DNA of 64,000 nucleotides from Rugalucina vietnamica (taxonomy: Eukaryota > Mollusca > Bivalvia > Lucinida > Lucinidae), in NCBI GenBank assembly GCA_964017185.1, contig OZ024870.1:28481621-28545620 (forward strand). Reading direction: 5' to 3'. The position numbers and the translations under genes were made by a program. Under the pieces are notes generated by a model. It was not told the origin of the DNA, did no database searches, and was given only the letters and a program-made list of their open reading frames with translations. Every line of letters starts with the position of its first letter. Positions within the stretch are counted from its first letter, which is position 1. Positions 15,401 to 27,400 of this stretch are shown here, in pieces.

Positions 15401-18400
15401 TCCTGTAATTACAGATGAAATTCAAACTCTTAATCAAATATAACAGCTTCAACATGCATCTATTTTCGATAATACTGGAACAGGGGTGGGGGGTCAATAT
15501 ATTATGGTATAATATTTTGACCCCCCTGTTAGGTGTATGTTATTTGTTTAGATAATGATAAAATACCAGTTTCTCCTGTAATTATGCATGAAATTTTGAC
15601 ATCTGATCGAAATAAAACAGCTTCACTAGGTTAAATTCAAGGACACCACTTTTAGGGGGGGGGGGGGGGGTCAAAATATTATAGGCAAAAAGTGACCCGC
15701 GGGTCATAATATTATGACCCCCCCCTACCCCTACCCTGTGTATGCTATTTATTTATATGATGATAAATTGCTTTTTCTCCTGTAATTACACATGAAATTC
15801 AAACACTTAATTAAATATAACAGCTTCTGCATAAATAGGATAAACAGGGTAGGGGGGTCATAATATTATGACCCGCGGGTCACTTTTTGCCTATAATATT
15901 TTGACCCCCCCCCCCCCCCCCCTAAAAGTGGTGTCCGTGAATTTAACCTAGTGAAGGTGTTTTATTTCTTTCAGATGTCAGAATTTCATGCATAATTACA
16001 GGAGAAACTGGTCTTTTATCATTATCTAAACAAATAACATACTAACATACACCTAACAGGGGGAATAAAATATTATACCATAATATTTTGACCCCCCCTC
16101 CCCCTCTCTACCAGTATTATCGAAAATAGATGCATGTTGAAGCTGTTATATTTGATTAAGTGTTTGAATTTCATGTGTTATTACAGAAGAAAAAGCAATT
16201 TATCATCATAATAATAAATAGATAAACAGGATAGGGGGGTCATAATATTATGACCCGCGGGTTACTTTTTGCCTATAATATTTTGACCCCCCCCCCCCCC
16301 CAAAAAAAAAAAAAGTGGTGTCCGTGAATTTAACCTAGTGAAGCTTTTTTATTTCTATCAGATGTCAGAATTTCATGCGTTATAGAAACTGGTCTTTTAT
16401 CATTATCTAAACAAATAACATACACCTAACAGGGGGGTCAAAATATTATACCATAATATATTGACCCCCCCCCCCCCCCCCTGTTCCAGCATTATCGAAA
16501 ATAGATGCATGTTGAAGCTGTTATATTTGATTAAGTGTTTGAATTTTATGTGTAATTACAGGAGAAAAAGCAATTTATCATCATACAAAGAAATAGTATA
16601 AATAGGGTAGGGGGGGTCATAATATTATGACCCGCGGGTCACTTTTTGCCTATAATATTTTGACCCCCCCCCCCCCCCCCCCCCCCCACAAGAGTGGTGT
16701 CCGTGAATTTAATGAAGTGAAGCTGTTTTATTTCAAACAGATGTTTGAATTTCATATATAATTTAAAGTCACAGTACATTTTCAATCAATTTTATATGTG
16801 AAAAAAATTTTTTTTTGGTCATAAGTTTTGTGCTAAAATGGTGCCTAAACATGGGGATTAAAATTCTCATTTACGCGCCTTGATTTGGGCTTAAATTAAG
16901 GGAAATACCTTAATTTTGCTTCATTTACATTTTTCGATTCTACCTCAAATATTATAAAGAGTTCTAGGCGTGACTTAAGGCGGGGTACCGTAGTAGGCTT
17001 GCGCACTCACATAGTCTCGCGTCATCAATAAAATGTAAACAACATATAGCCATGAGCGGTTCGTCAATGCCTGAATGCGGAAGCAAAAAATATTGAAATC
17101 CAGTGATTCTCCAATGGAATATGGAGGAGATGGGGAGCGGAGAATAGGAGGAATGTTATGCAGGTCCCATGACAAGGCGACTCAAAACTTCTAGACGTTT
17201 GGTAAGGGTACAGTGTCAGTTCTGTTTTTCAAACATAAAACTAAATAATAACACTCATGTATATTTTGCATTTCGCTTTACGCATTCTGCTTAAGGAGCC
17301 ACTGAGATGCCACTGAGATGCCACATGGATGGGCGTATATATAAATCTGTAGAATATCACCTTGTCCACCTCCAATTTAGATATTGTATAACAGTTGAAA
17401 GTGGTATAGAGACACGATTTATTATATGGTCTTTCTTATATGTACATGTACTGTAGATCTATTTCATTTGAGGTTCGATACGGGTATTGACTAATCATGA
17501 CAAGTATTCGCTTCTCAAAGGGAAATAACAGTGTCGAGCTGTACATTTCGATAATCACAGATCATCAACTTTTCAATGCATATAACCAGTAACAATAATG
17601 CATTCATGTTATACATACCAGGTCATATTGCATGATTGTATCGTTTAAGGCATTGTTAGTGAAAGCCAGACACAGATTCTGCCAAGACCTATTGAGAGGG
17701 CTGAGGTAAAATTTTCATTGAGTGATACATTTTAATTTATTTTCACTATGGTTTCCAATCGTTTCGTACGCGAATGTTTTGTTGTTGTTGTTTTTTCGAA
17801 CCCATGTCATTTTGAAAACCACTTCGGTCTATTCGTACACATTTTGTTGTATATTTCGTACCCAATTAAAACCATTCCCCATCAAGGTAATTTCGTAACC
17901 ACTTTCATCATTTCCGCCCTAGCTATCTGGGTACTAGATGGTCGGTTCGTAACTAATTTTGTCATTTTATACCTAAGTGGTTCGATGAAATTTACTGGTC
18001 AACAATTTTTCAGTCATGTTGGGGCGACGTCAGCGGTTGCTAGGTTTCTGGGTGTCAACCAATATTATGCGAAGCTTAAAAGTGCCTTGTTGAAGATCAC
18101 TGCACGGTGGAAGTAGTTTTCGTAGTTATCTTGCTGCAGACTTGTCCTCTACCACTAATTTTGCTCGTTTGCACAAGATTACCTCATTAAACTTATAGTT
18201 GTATTATATATTATTCTTTTAGGCAAAGAAGTACGGTGCTAACTTACATAGTAGAAGACGGTTTAATGCTCGATGCTTAAGCCATGTTCTAACTGTCCCG
18301 GATTATCTACGGTTAACCAGGATGAATCGTGTCGGACCGGGATAGAACCATAGCGCCACCATGGACATGCGTGGCAAGCCGGAAAACATTCCGGTGCAGA

Positions 18401-21400
18401 ACTGGGCGACACCGGGACAAAGCGTTCGAACATGATAAACCGGGGAGCGCAGTGGCGTTCTGATAGAGCATCGGACTCCGTGTGGAGAGGTCCTTTTGTT
18501 CGATCCCCACTGGTGCCATAGTGCTGTGTCCTTGAGTAAGACACATTAACATTCCAGAGTGCTGGTTGAAACCCCAGAAGCAATGACTCCGTCCCGACAT
18601 TCCTTAGAACGTAAGGAACATTTAAAAAGTAAAAACGTAAAAATGCAGAGGAACTAAAACAATTAAATTCCAAATCCGCACACACCAACAGGAAACGCTA
18701 ATAGCGATATGCTGAAACCCATGGATCGAAAGACCCCATACCGAAATCAGGTACAAAATAGGCACAAAATTGTGTACCTATTTTGTACCATTTATGTGCC
18801 TTTTCATTTTAAGCACAAAATAGGTATACCTATTTTGTACCAGTCTGAGAACTTAGAAATTTTACATGTGCCTTTCATGTGCCTTTGTGGACTTAGACTT
18901 TTTTGCCTATACTTATTTTGTGCCTTTCAGGACTTAGTCATTTTTTCATGTGCCTATTTTATACCTAGTTCAGACTTAGTCATTTTTTTATGTGCTTTTT
19001 ATGTACTTTTGAAGAACTTAGATTTTTCTGCCTGTATTTTGGACTTAACCCTTTTGAAGAACTTAGATTTTTCTGCCTGTATTTTGGACTTAGCCATTTT
19101 TAGATGTACCTTTTTTGTGCCTCTTCACAGACTTGTAATATTTTTTGACTAAAATCAGCCAGAAGGACATATGGATCGAAAACAATAGAATATAAAGATA
19201 CATTATAAAAATGGTCAAAATATCTTTTGTAAAAGCATGCTGCATTTTCATCAGGCTTAATTCATGAGATTTAAGCAACAACTTAATTTCATCTTAGGCT
19301 GTACTAAGTCTTCTCAGAACAAATGAGTAGCCAACTCGTAACATTTATGAAATTAATTTGTATTGAATTGTTTCTTATAATATGGAACTAAAAGAAATAT
19401 TTCACTTCCAGACTGAAATAAAATGAATCACAATGATTTTATTTTGTTTTCTTGTATTTATTTTCTTATGCTATTTTATCAGTAATTCTATAATATGTCA
19501 TAACATTATTTAATATTATTCATGTATCTAATGACAATGGCATCTGGATGTACCTAAAATGTGCCTATGAGCCACTTAATGACTTTTTATGACTCTTATC
19601 TCATGCACAACACATTTTCTGTGTAAAATGAGATTTATGACCACTGACTTGTACACAAAACACCCAAGATCTATGTAAAAATCTGCATTTTATAGAGAGG
19701 CATACACCAGTTAACATGTGGATGCAAGGAATTAACAGAATATAAAAAGAATTTGACTTTTTATTTTCATACACTAGGTTTTCTGGTATTTTTTTCAAAT
19801 TTGCACTTTTGCTGCTACACTTCTTCAATCTGTTTGAAGTTTAGATTTAAAACAAATAAAACTGTAACTTACTGTTAAATGATTTGTTTGTTTAGAATTA
19901 TACTTTTATCATAAATGTATGCTGAGTTAAACCTCCCATAATATGTACTATCTCTTTGACTTTGGTAAATATCTGAATATTTTGACTCCATACTGAGATT
20001 CAGCTTCTTGCTGACAATAGATGATGATTATGTCACATGTAACTGCAGATTTTGGTGATATTTAAAGCTATTTTGTATTCAGTTTTATGTCCTTTTCAAG
20101 ATAATTTCAGTTCATATTAGACAGGTCAATTATTAGGTGAGGCGAAAACAGGAGAACCCCAAGAAGAACCACCTGGTACATCCGCAAGCTGAACATGTGA
20201 CACACCGTTAAGATGATTGAATGGTTAGTCACGGTAATGAAATAAGGTTTCTTAACTGTGACTTGGCCACAGGTAAGCCATTTTGATTACAATATATTTA
20301 TTTGAGCAGCTCAAAATGGGAGATTAGTATGGCTGGGCTTAGGGGTTCTGACCAGGTCTGATATAAACCAGGCTGTATTGCCACAAAAGTGGTTTCAAAA
20401 ACATTTTTTTTTAAATGGTGGGTTCTATGTGGTAAAAGTAGAACATTGTGCTGATCAGTTGTTGTGAGCTTACAGTTTTTTGTATAACTGATCTGAGCCT
20501 AGAGCTGTTTTCGAATGTACTAAAGGCAGGTTTTCTTATAATGTGGCTTTTTAAAGTGGGGGAGGGGGGGGGGGGGTGGTATATTGCGTACCTATAATGT
20601 ACCTGAAGACTGCAATATGATTGGCTGTTTTCAAGAACAAAGGTATGGTACCTAAAATGTACCCCTAGAAACAAACAGGTACACCAGGCACATATGAGGT
20701 ACATTAGGTACATATTAGGTACACTAGGCACATTATAGGTACACAATTTAACTACTAGGGCACAATAAGCACATTGTAATCTTGTGCATAGGCACATAAT
20801 ATGTACATAGGGCACACTTTAGGTACAAAAGGCACATAGTAGGTACAAAAGGCACATAATAAGTGCACTGGGCACAATTTAGGTACAGTAGGTACTTGAA
20901 AGGTACATTAAGGCACAAAAAAGATACAATAGGCACAAGATAGGTATATAGGCACATAACAGGTACACCAGGCACATTAAAGATACACTAGGCACGTTAC
21001 AGGTACAAAGGGTACATTGCAGGCACATGTATAGATACAGTGAATTTCAAGTACAAAATAGGTACACTCTTATATTTGTATAAATGTACCTATTTTGTAT
21101 CAGTTTGGCCCAGTTTCAGTCAATGGGCCAATCTTGTACAAAATAGGTATACCTATTTTGTGCCTATTTTGTACCCAGAAAATGTGCCTATTTTGTACTT
21201 TATTTTGGTATGGGACCAAATGATGAAAGAGTATGGACAATAGATGTACAGTCATATGCATTCAGTTGATTTGATTATTTGGTTTTTACGTCCCAGTCAA
21301 CAGCTATGGTCGCACGAGGACGGGATCTTGGTTTAATGTCTCGCCCGAAGATCTATAGAAGCTCGGGGTGGAACACATGGCCATGTTTTGCCTGACAAAA

Positions 21401-24400
21401 CTACACCACAGATGCTTTTTCTAGATCCATGTAAAGGTCAATCTATGATACACGAATAATATGATTTGATATGTTTATAAAATGTTATGAATCCATTATA
21501 TCCTAGTAAATATGGCCCGACGAGTCATAATGCTACTGACAGGTATCAGTGACGTGCGCATGTCAATTTCGATACTCGGTCTTTGATCTGTCTGTGGTCA
21601 TTGTCGAGCTACTTGTATCAGTTGCTTATAAAATTAGTAAAATGCAGTTTGATGACACAAGAGCAACACTCAAACAGCTATATATATACACCGTTTCTAG
21701 GTGATGTATTCATAATATTGCGTATCGACTCCCGTATCTACGGCGTATCAATATACGAAAGGTCCGTCACGCGTACGTCTTACATACGTGAGCATACGTA
21801 GCTCATACTCCACGATACGTAGCTCATACGCCGAGGTGCTACGTTTTTAGCTCACCTGAGCCGAAGGCTCACAAGGTGAGCTTATAGGATGGCCATGATC
21901 CGTCGTCCGTCGTCCGTCCGTCCGTCGTCGTCGTCCACAATTTCAAAGATCTTCTTCTCTGAAACCGCTTGGCCGATCTAGTTGAAATTTTATGTGGAGC
22001 CTCCTTGGGTAGTGGCATTTCAAGTTTGATCGCGAAATCCAGGTCACATGACCAAGATGGCCGCCACGCCCATATATGGTAAAAACCACTCAAAAATTTT
22101 CTTCTCCAGAACTGGCAGGCCAATTTTCGCGAAACTTGGTAAATAGCATTTGGGACTCCAGCCCATCATAGTTTGATCAAATGATGACCATAGGATGAGC
22201 TTGACCTATTTCACGGCAAGGTCAATTTTGGAAACATAGGCTTTTACATGGGAAAAGGCGAAAACAATGGATATTTTGGAAACTGTTGCAGTCTGAGACC
22301 TGGAAGTTGCTAGATGCAGACAACCAATGGAGTCATTTCTTGACCTTGACCCAAAGTCATTTAAATATCAAAATTAAAATTATGGTTTTCTTATAAATCA
22401 CTGGGTTTGGAAACTATTGCAGCCTGAGACCTGAAACTTTGCAGATGCTGACAACTTATGAATTCAATAAAGGTGTGTGTGTATTCAAGGTCAAGGTCAT
22501 TTCATGATGACTCAATACTCCAGGATCAGGCTTCAGGTGAGAGTTCTCAGGACCAATGGTCCTCCGGTTTTATGTGTGCACTCAAACGTCACATATTCAC
22601 GTATCAGCGGCGTATCGCTCGCATATCTATGAAAATTGCGATACGCCGAGGTCTGAGACGTATTTTGTTCAAGCGACGTATGTACCACGTACGTGTGACG
22701 TACCTGCTACGTTCCTGTGGCGTATCAGTGACGTATCTGTATTTGTATGGAATTTCTCTTTCGTATGTACGGCGTATCAAGGTGTATGTGCTACGTATGT
22801 GTGGCGTATGAAGCGTACGCGTGACGTATCTACGACGTATGTACTAGTCTACGTTCCATTCTTATCTGCGGCGTATCTGTTCTGTACCAACTGTTTTTTA
22901 TCTCACCTGTTTATAGGAGGGTGCGATATAGGAGTCCAAATTTCCGTCCGTCCGTCAACATTTACGTCAAAATTTGGTTTTCTCTACATCAGTGATAGCT
23001 GCGAGTATGAAACCTTGCATAGTCATTGTCCTTGATATACCCTTCAAGCACGCACCTTGGCCCGGTGTCCTTGCCCTATATTTCACAGTCCGTTGACTTT
23101 GTTATTTTTTTAGGTCGAAGTTTGGTTTTTACGTCGAAGTTTGGTTTTCTCTGCATCAGTGATAGCTGCGAGTTTGAAACCTTGCATAGTAATTGTCCAT
23201 GACATACCCTCCTTGACATGCCCTTGACCCCCAGGGGGGGGGGGGGTACTCTGAAATTTTCTGTATACATAGGCGAGGCTGACTTTTTTGGGGTCAAAAT
23301 TTTGAATTTCCGTATTTTTTGGGGTTTTCAGAAAAACTAGTTATTTTTTAGGGTAGTGAGCTTTTTATGGATATTTTTTTGGGGTCATGCCTTTTCTGAA
23401 TTATTTTTTTGGGGTCATCTATAATTCTAAGTAACTTTTTGGGTTTTGCACATTTCTTGGGCAATCTCTTTATTTCTATAAAGATAAGAGTGGCTTACAC
23501 TTATGTCTTACAAGGCCTTAAGATTCAATTTTGTTTGCGACCATGCCTTATGACTGGTCTCGGTGAAATTTTGGAAGCTTGATCATGATGATGTTGTTTG
23601 GATTGCAAATTAAATGGAATCCAAACCATCATAAGACTTACACTTAGAGAATAAATAAAATCTTGTCCAACTTGGTATTTACTTCCTAGTTCCTACATAT
23701 ACTAACTGCATTGTGACGTGTTATGTTGGTTGGTTGATTTGGGATTTAACGTCCCACCAACGGCTTAGATCATATGGATGTGATAAAATTTCATCAATAG
23801 GCATAAAAAAGATGAATACATGTACTTTTTTGGGGTAAGCTAAAAGTTCAAGTATCTTTTGGGGTATGCCTGATAGGACTGGTATTTTTTTGGGGTGGTC
23901 AGTAAATCTCAGTAATTTTTTGGGTTTGGGGGTATAAGCTGGGGCCTCGCCTATGTATCCACAAAAAATGAGAGTACCCCCCCCCCCCTGGGCCTTGACC
24001 ATTATCTCATGGGCCACTGACTTTGTTGATTTTACGTCGGAATTTGGTTTTCTCTGCATCAGTAATTGCTGCAAGCGTGAAACCGTGTATATTTTAAAAC
24101 TGTCCTTGACGTACCCTTCGGTGCCCTTGACCTATATTTTACGGTCCGTTGACTTTGTTAATTTTTACGTCAAAGTTTGGTTTTCTGTGCACCTAAGGTA
24201 GCTGCGAATGTGAAACCTTGCATAGCTCTAATTGACGTCCCTGACGTACCCTTTCAGAACACAACTTGACCTGGTGCCCTCGACCTATATTTCTCGTTTT
24301 TAGTTATTTTGCCCGATGCAGGTGCGATATCGGAGCGGGGGACATCTCCAAGCTCCCCATCCTGGTCGTAGGATGTCATGAATAAAGACAGAGGCTACAC

Positions 24401-27400
24401 CAAGCGTAACCCTGAAAGAACCCTGCTCGCCACCCCGGCCCGTGAGAAATATCTGATACTCTCTTGGAATGCCACAAAATATTCCTAATACTCTTAATAC
24501 GTCACACATACTCCGCAGCAGCGAAACGTACGTAGCACATACGTAGCACATACGCCATTGATACGCGAGATACGCCACACGTACGTCACTGATACGCCGT
24601 AGATACGAAAGGAGAGTCGAGGATACGCCACACATACGTCACACGTACGCAGCAGATACGAAAGGTACGCTGTACATACGTCACGGTTACGTGGCATGTT
24701 AACCGCGACGTACGTGTGGCGTATCAGGAGTATGAGCTACGTATCTACGGCGTACCTGCCACGTTGCTTTCGTATGTACTACGTATGTGTGACGTATGTA
24801 CGGCGTATCGGACCTGCCACGTACGTGCTACGAATTTTTAAGTGCACACATAAAAAACGTAGCATCTCGGCGTATGAGGAGTATGAGCTACGTATCGAGG
24901 AGTATGAGCTACGTATGCTCACGTATGTACGACGTACGCGTGACGTACCTTTCGTATCTTGATACGCCGTAGATACGTGAGTCGATACGCGATAGTGTGA
25001 CAGCACTATAAAAATTCGTAGCCGCTGACGCACGTGGCAAGTCCGATACGCCGTACATACGTTACACATACGTGGTACATACGTGGTGCATACGAAAGCA
25101 ACGTGGCAGATACGCCGTAGATACGTAGCTCATACTCCTAATACGCCGCCACACGTACGTCGCGGGTAACATGCCACGTAACCGTGGCGTATATAGAGCA
25201 TACCTTTCCTACGTGTGACGTATGTGTGACGTATCCGCGACACTCTTTTCGTATCTACGGCGTATCAGCGACGTACGTGTGGCGTATCTCGCATGCTATG
25301 TACGTTTCGCTGTTGTGGAGTATGTGTGACGTATGAGGAGTATTAAGAATACTTTGTGGCGTTCCAAGAGAATCTTAATTCTTCTATAGATCTATAATTT
25401 TTTTCGTTTTTCCGAAGTCCTGGATCAGATGTTTCTCACGGTCCGGGGTGCCTTGTAGGGTTCTTGCAAGGCTACGCTTGGTGTAGCCTCAGTCTTTGTT
25501 CATTTCGTGGAGCTTGGAGATATCACCCCCTTGTGTTTTGTTTCCTTCGGTGTTAATCTAGATTATCCAGATTTCTCCTGTGGCATCTTCGCCACGGGAA
25601 CGTAGCAGGAACGTCACAGAACGTCGCTTGAACAAACTGATACGGCTCAGGCCTCGGTGTATCGACATTATCATAGATACGCGAGCGATATGCCGCAGAT
25701 ACGTGAATATGTGACAAAGCTATTAATCGTTACTTTTACGTGGCGTATTAGGAGTACCTGCTGCGTTGCATTCTTATACATGGCATTGACGTATGCACGG
25801 CGTATCGGAACTGCTGCGTTATGGTACGTACTCGTAAAAACTGTAGCACCTCAGTCTGCCAGTTGTACGAGTTGTGTAGCGAAGAATGCGAGCTACGTAT
25901 ACTCTTTAACTTAGGCGGTTAGCCGGTTTACACGCTTAATTCCGGTTGTTCCCGGGTCGACATGGCTCATACTCCATAGACCACTTAATTCTCGTTTTCA
26001 GTAACCCGGGCAATGAGAATTTTTGCGGTTAACGTACATGTAAGTTTTCTCTCATTTCATTGCAACGCCCCCCATATGAAGGCTGACCACAAACACAACA
26101 TTACTTTAGGGAGGAAATATGACGCTGTGGCCATGATGTTGGCATAAAAATGAATGGGCCAACGTTCGGGTAATGCATTACAGAGAATGCAGAATTGCTA
26201 CAGAACGCGGTTCTTGAACGGTCTTTTCATGTATAGGGCAGTCTGCGCTGTTATCTTTCTTAATTTCCCCCTATGTAGCCTCTCCGTAAATAAAATCGAT
26301 TGTGTATGACAAAATACCACTTTATTTAGGGCACACACTATTGCCTTTCAATGATGGGGCAAGTAGTCATGAACAAGATTTGTCAATGCACACGATCATA
26401 CTTTCAAATATTTTTATTTTACAGTAAATCATAAGTATATATTACACAACTCCGAAATTATGTTTGGTCGTAAATAGAGTTTAGCACGTGTTTCTATTTA
26501 CTTCCGGAATTCCAGAACTTTGCGCATTCAATTCGAGTGTGAAGGCGGGCAAAAGTATATATTTATCACTGTCACTCATTTAAGTCAAATTTTAATTAGT
26601 CTTTAATTGGTTTATCTGTAATGCTTTATGGAAGTTTTCGACAGATCCTTGTTCGGCAAACGAAGCACTAGAACATATAAAAAATTATCAAAATTGAAAA
26701 AATTAATTGAAAATTTACAGACACTTTAATGCGAAAGTGGTCATTTATCATCATCTAAAAATGGCATACACCTAGTAGGGGGGTCAAAATATTATGCCAT
26801 AATATATTGACCCCCCCCCCCCCCCCATGTTCCAGTATTATCGAAAATAGATGCATGCTGAAGCTGTTATATTTGATTAAGTGTTTGAATTTCACCTGTA
26901 ATTACAGGAGAAAAAGTAATTTATCATCATATAAATAAATAGCATACACAGGGTAGGGGGGGTCATAATATTATGACCCGCGGGTCACTTTTTGCCTATA
27001 ATATTTTGACCCCCCCCCCCCCCCCTAAAAGTGGTGTCCGTAAATTTAACCTAGTGAACCTGTTTTATTTCAATCAGATGTCTGAATTTCATGCGTAATT
27101 ACAGGAGAAACTGGTCTTTTATCATTATCTAAACAAATAACATACACCTAACAGGGGGGTCAAAATATTATACCATAATATATTGACCCCCCCCCCCCTA
27201 TTCCAGTATTATCGAAAATAGATGCATGTTAAAGCTGTTATATTTGATTAAGTGTTTGAATTTTATGTGTAATTACAGGAGAAAAAGCAATTTATCATCA
27301 TACAAAGAAATAGTATAAATAGGGTAGGGGGGTCATAATATTATGACCCGCGGGTCACTTTTTGCCTATAATATTTTGACCCCCCCCCCCCCACACAAGT

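Larger units (their letters stand above)
21690..25920. repeat. TACGTATG/GGCGTATC word-rich mosaic, interrupted
   Basis: Stretches 21690-21845, 22590-22890, 24480-25370 and 25590-25915 are made of words such as GTGTGACGTATG, GTACGGCGTATC, TACGTAGCTCATAC and their complements, with orientation changing every 150-250 bp. Interruptions are the AGCTCACCTGAG repeat (21848-22555) and the block 22900-24480. Long open frames here are by-products of the words. Confidence 0.75.
16767..26725. mobile_element. ~10 kb element nested in the right arm, TTAA target
   Basis: Ends AGTCACAGTACATTTTCAAT and, on the other strand, AGTGTCTGTAAATTTTCAAT. TTAA flanks both sides (16763-16766 and 26726-26729). The intact paralogous unit near 27465 reads ATTGATTTAATGCGAAAG, with no insert. 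TTAA duplication is known for piggyBac and Kolobok elements, but no transposase is visible; the interior is itself a patchwork of other repeats. Confidence 0.75.

Noticed and set aside
11098..16762. Regular repeats resembling a CRISPR array
   Set aside because: Units are about 366 bp, direct dimers with no unique spacers, inside a eukaryotic intron.
17748..18116. 122-codon plus-strand open frame in the nested element as a transposase
   Set aside because: No catalytic motif or family resemblance, and its last third is SINE-derived.
18263..18688. 141-codon minus-strand open frame
   Set aside because: It runs antisense through a tRNA-derived SINE and has no protein motif.
22458..25069. Open frames of 80-160 codons on both strands
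   Set aside because: They lie in CGTA word arrays whose words happen to lack stops; composition is repetitive and the frames overlap on opposite strands.
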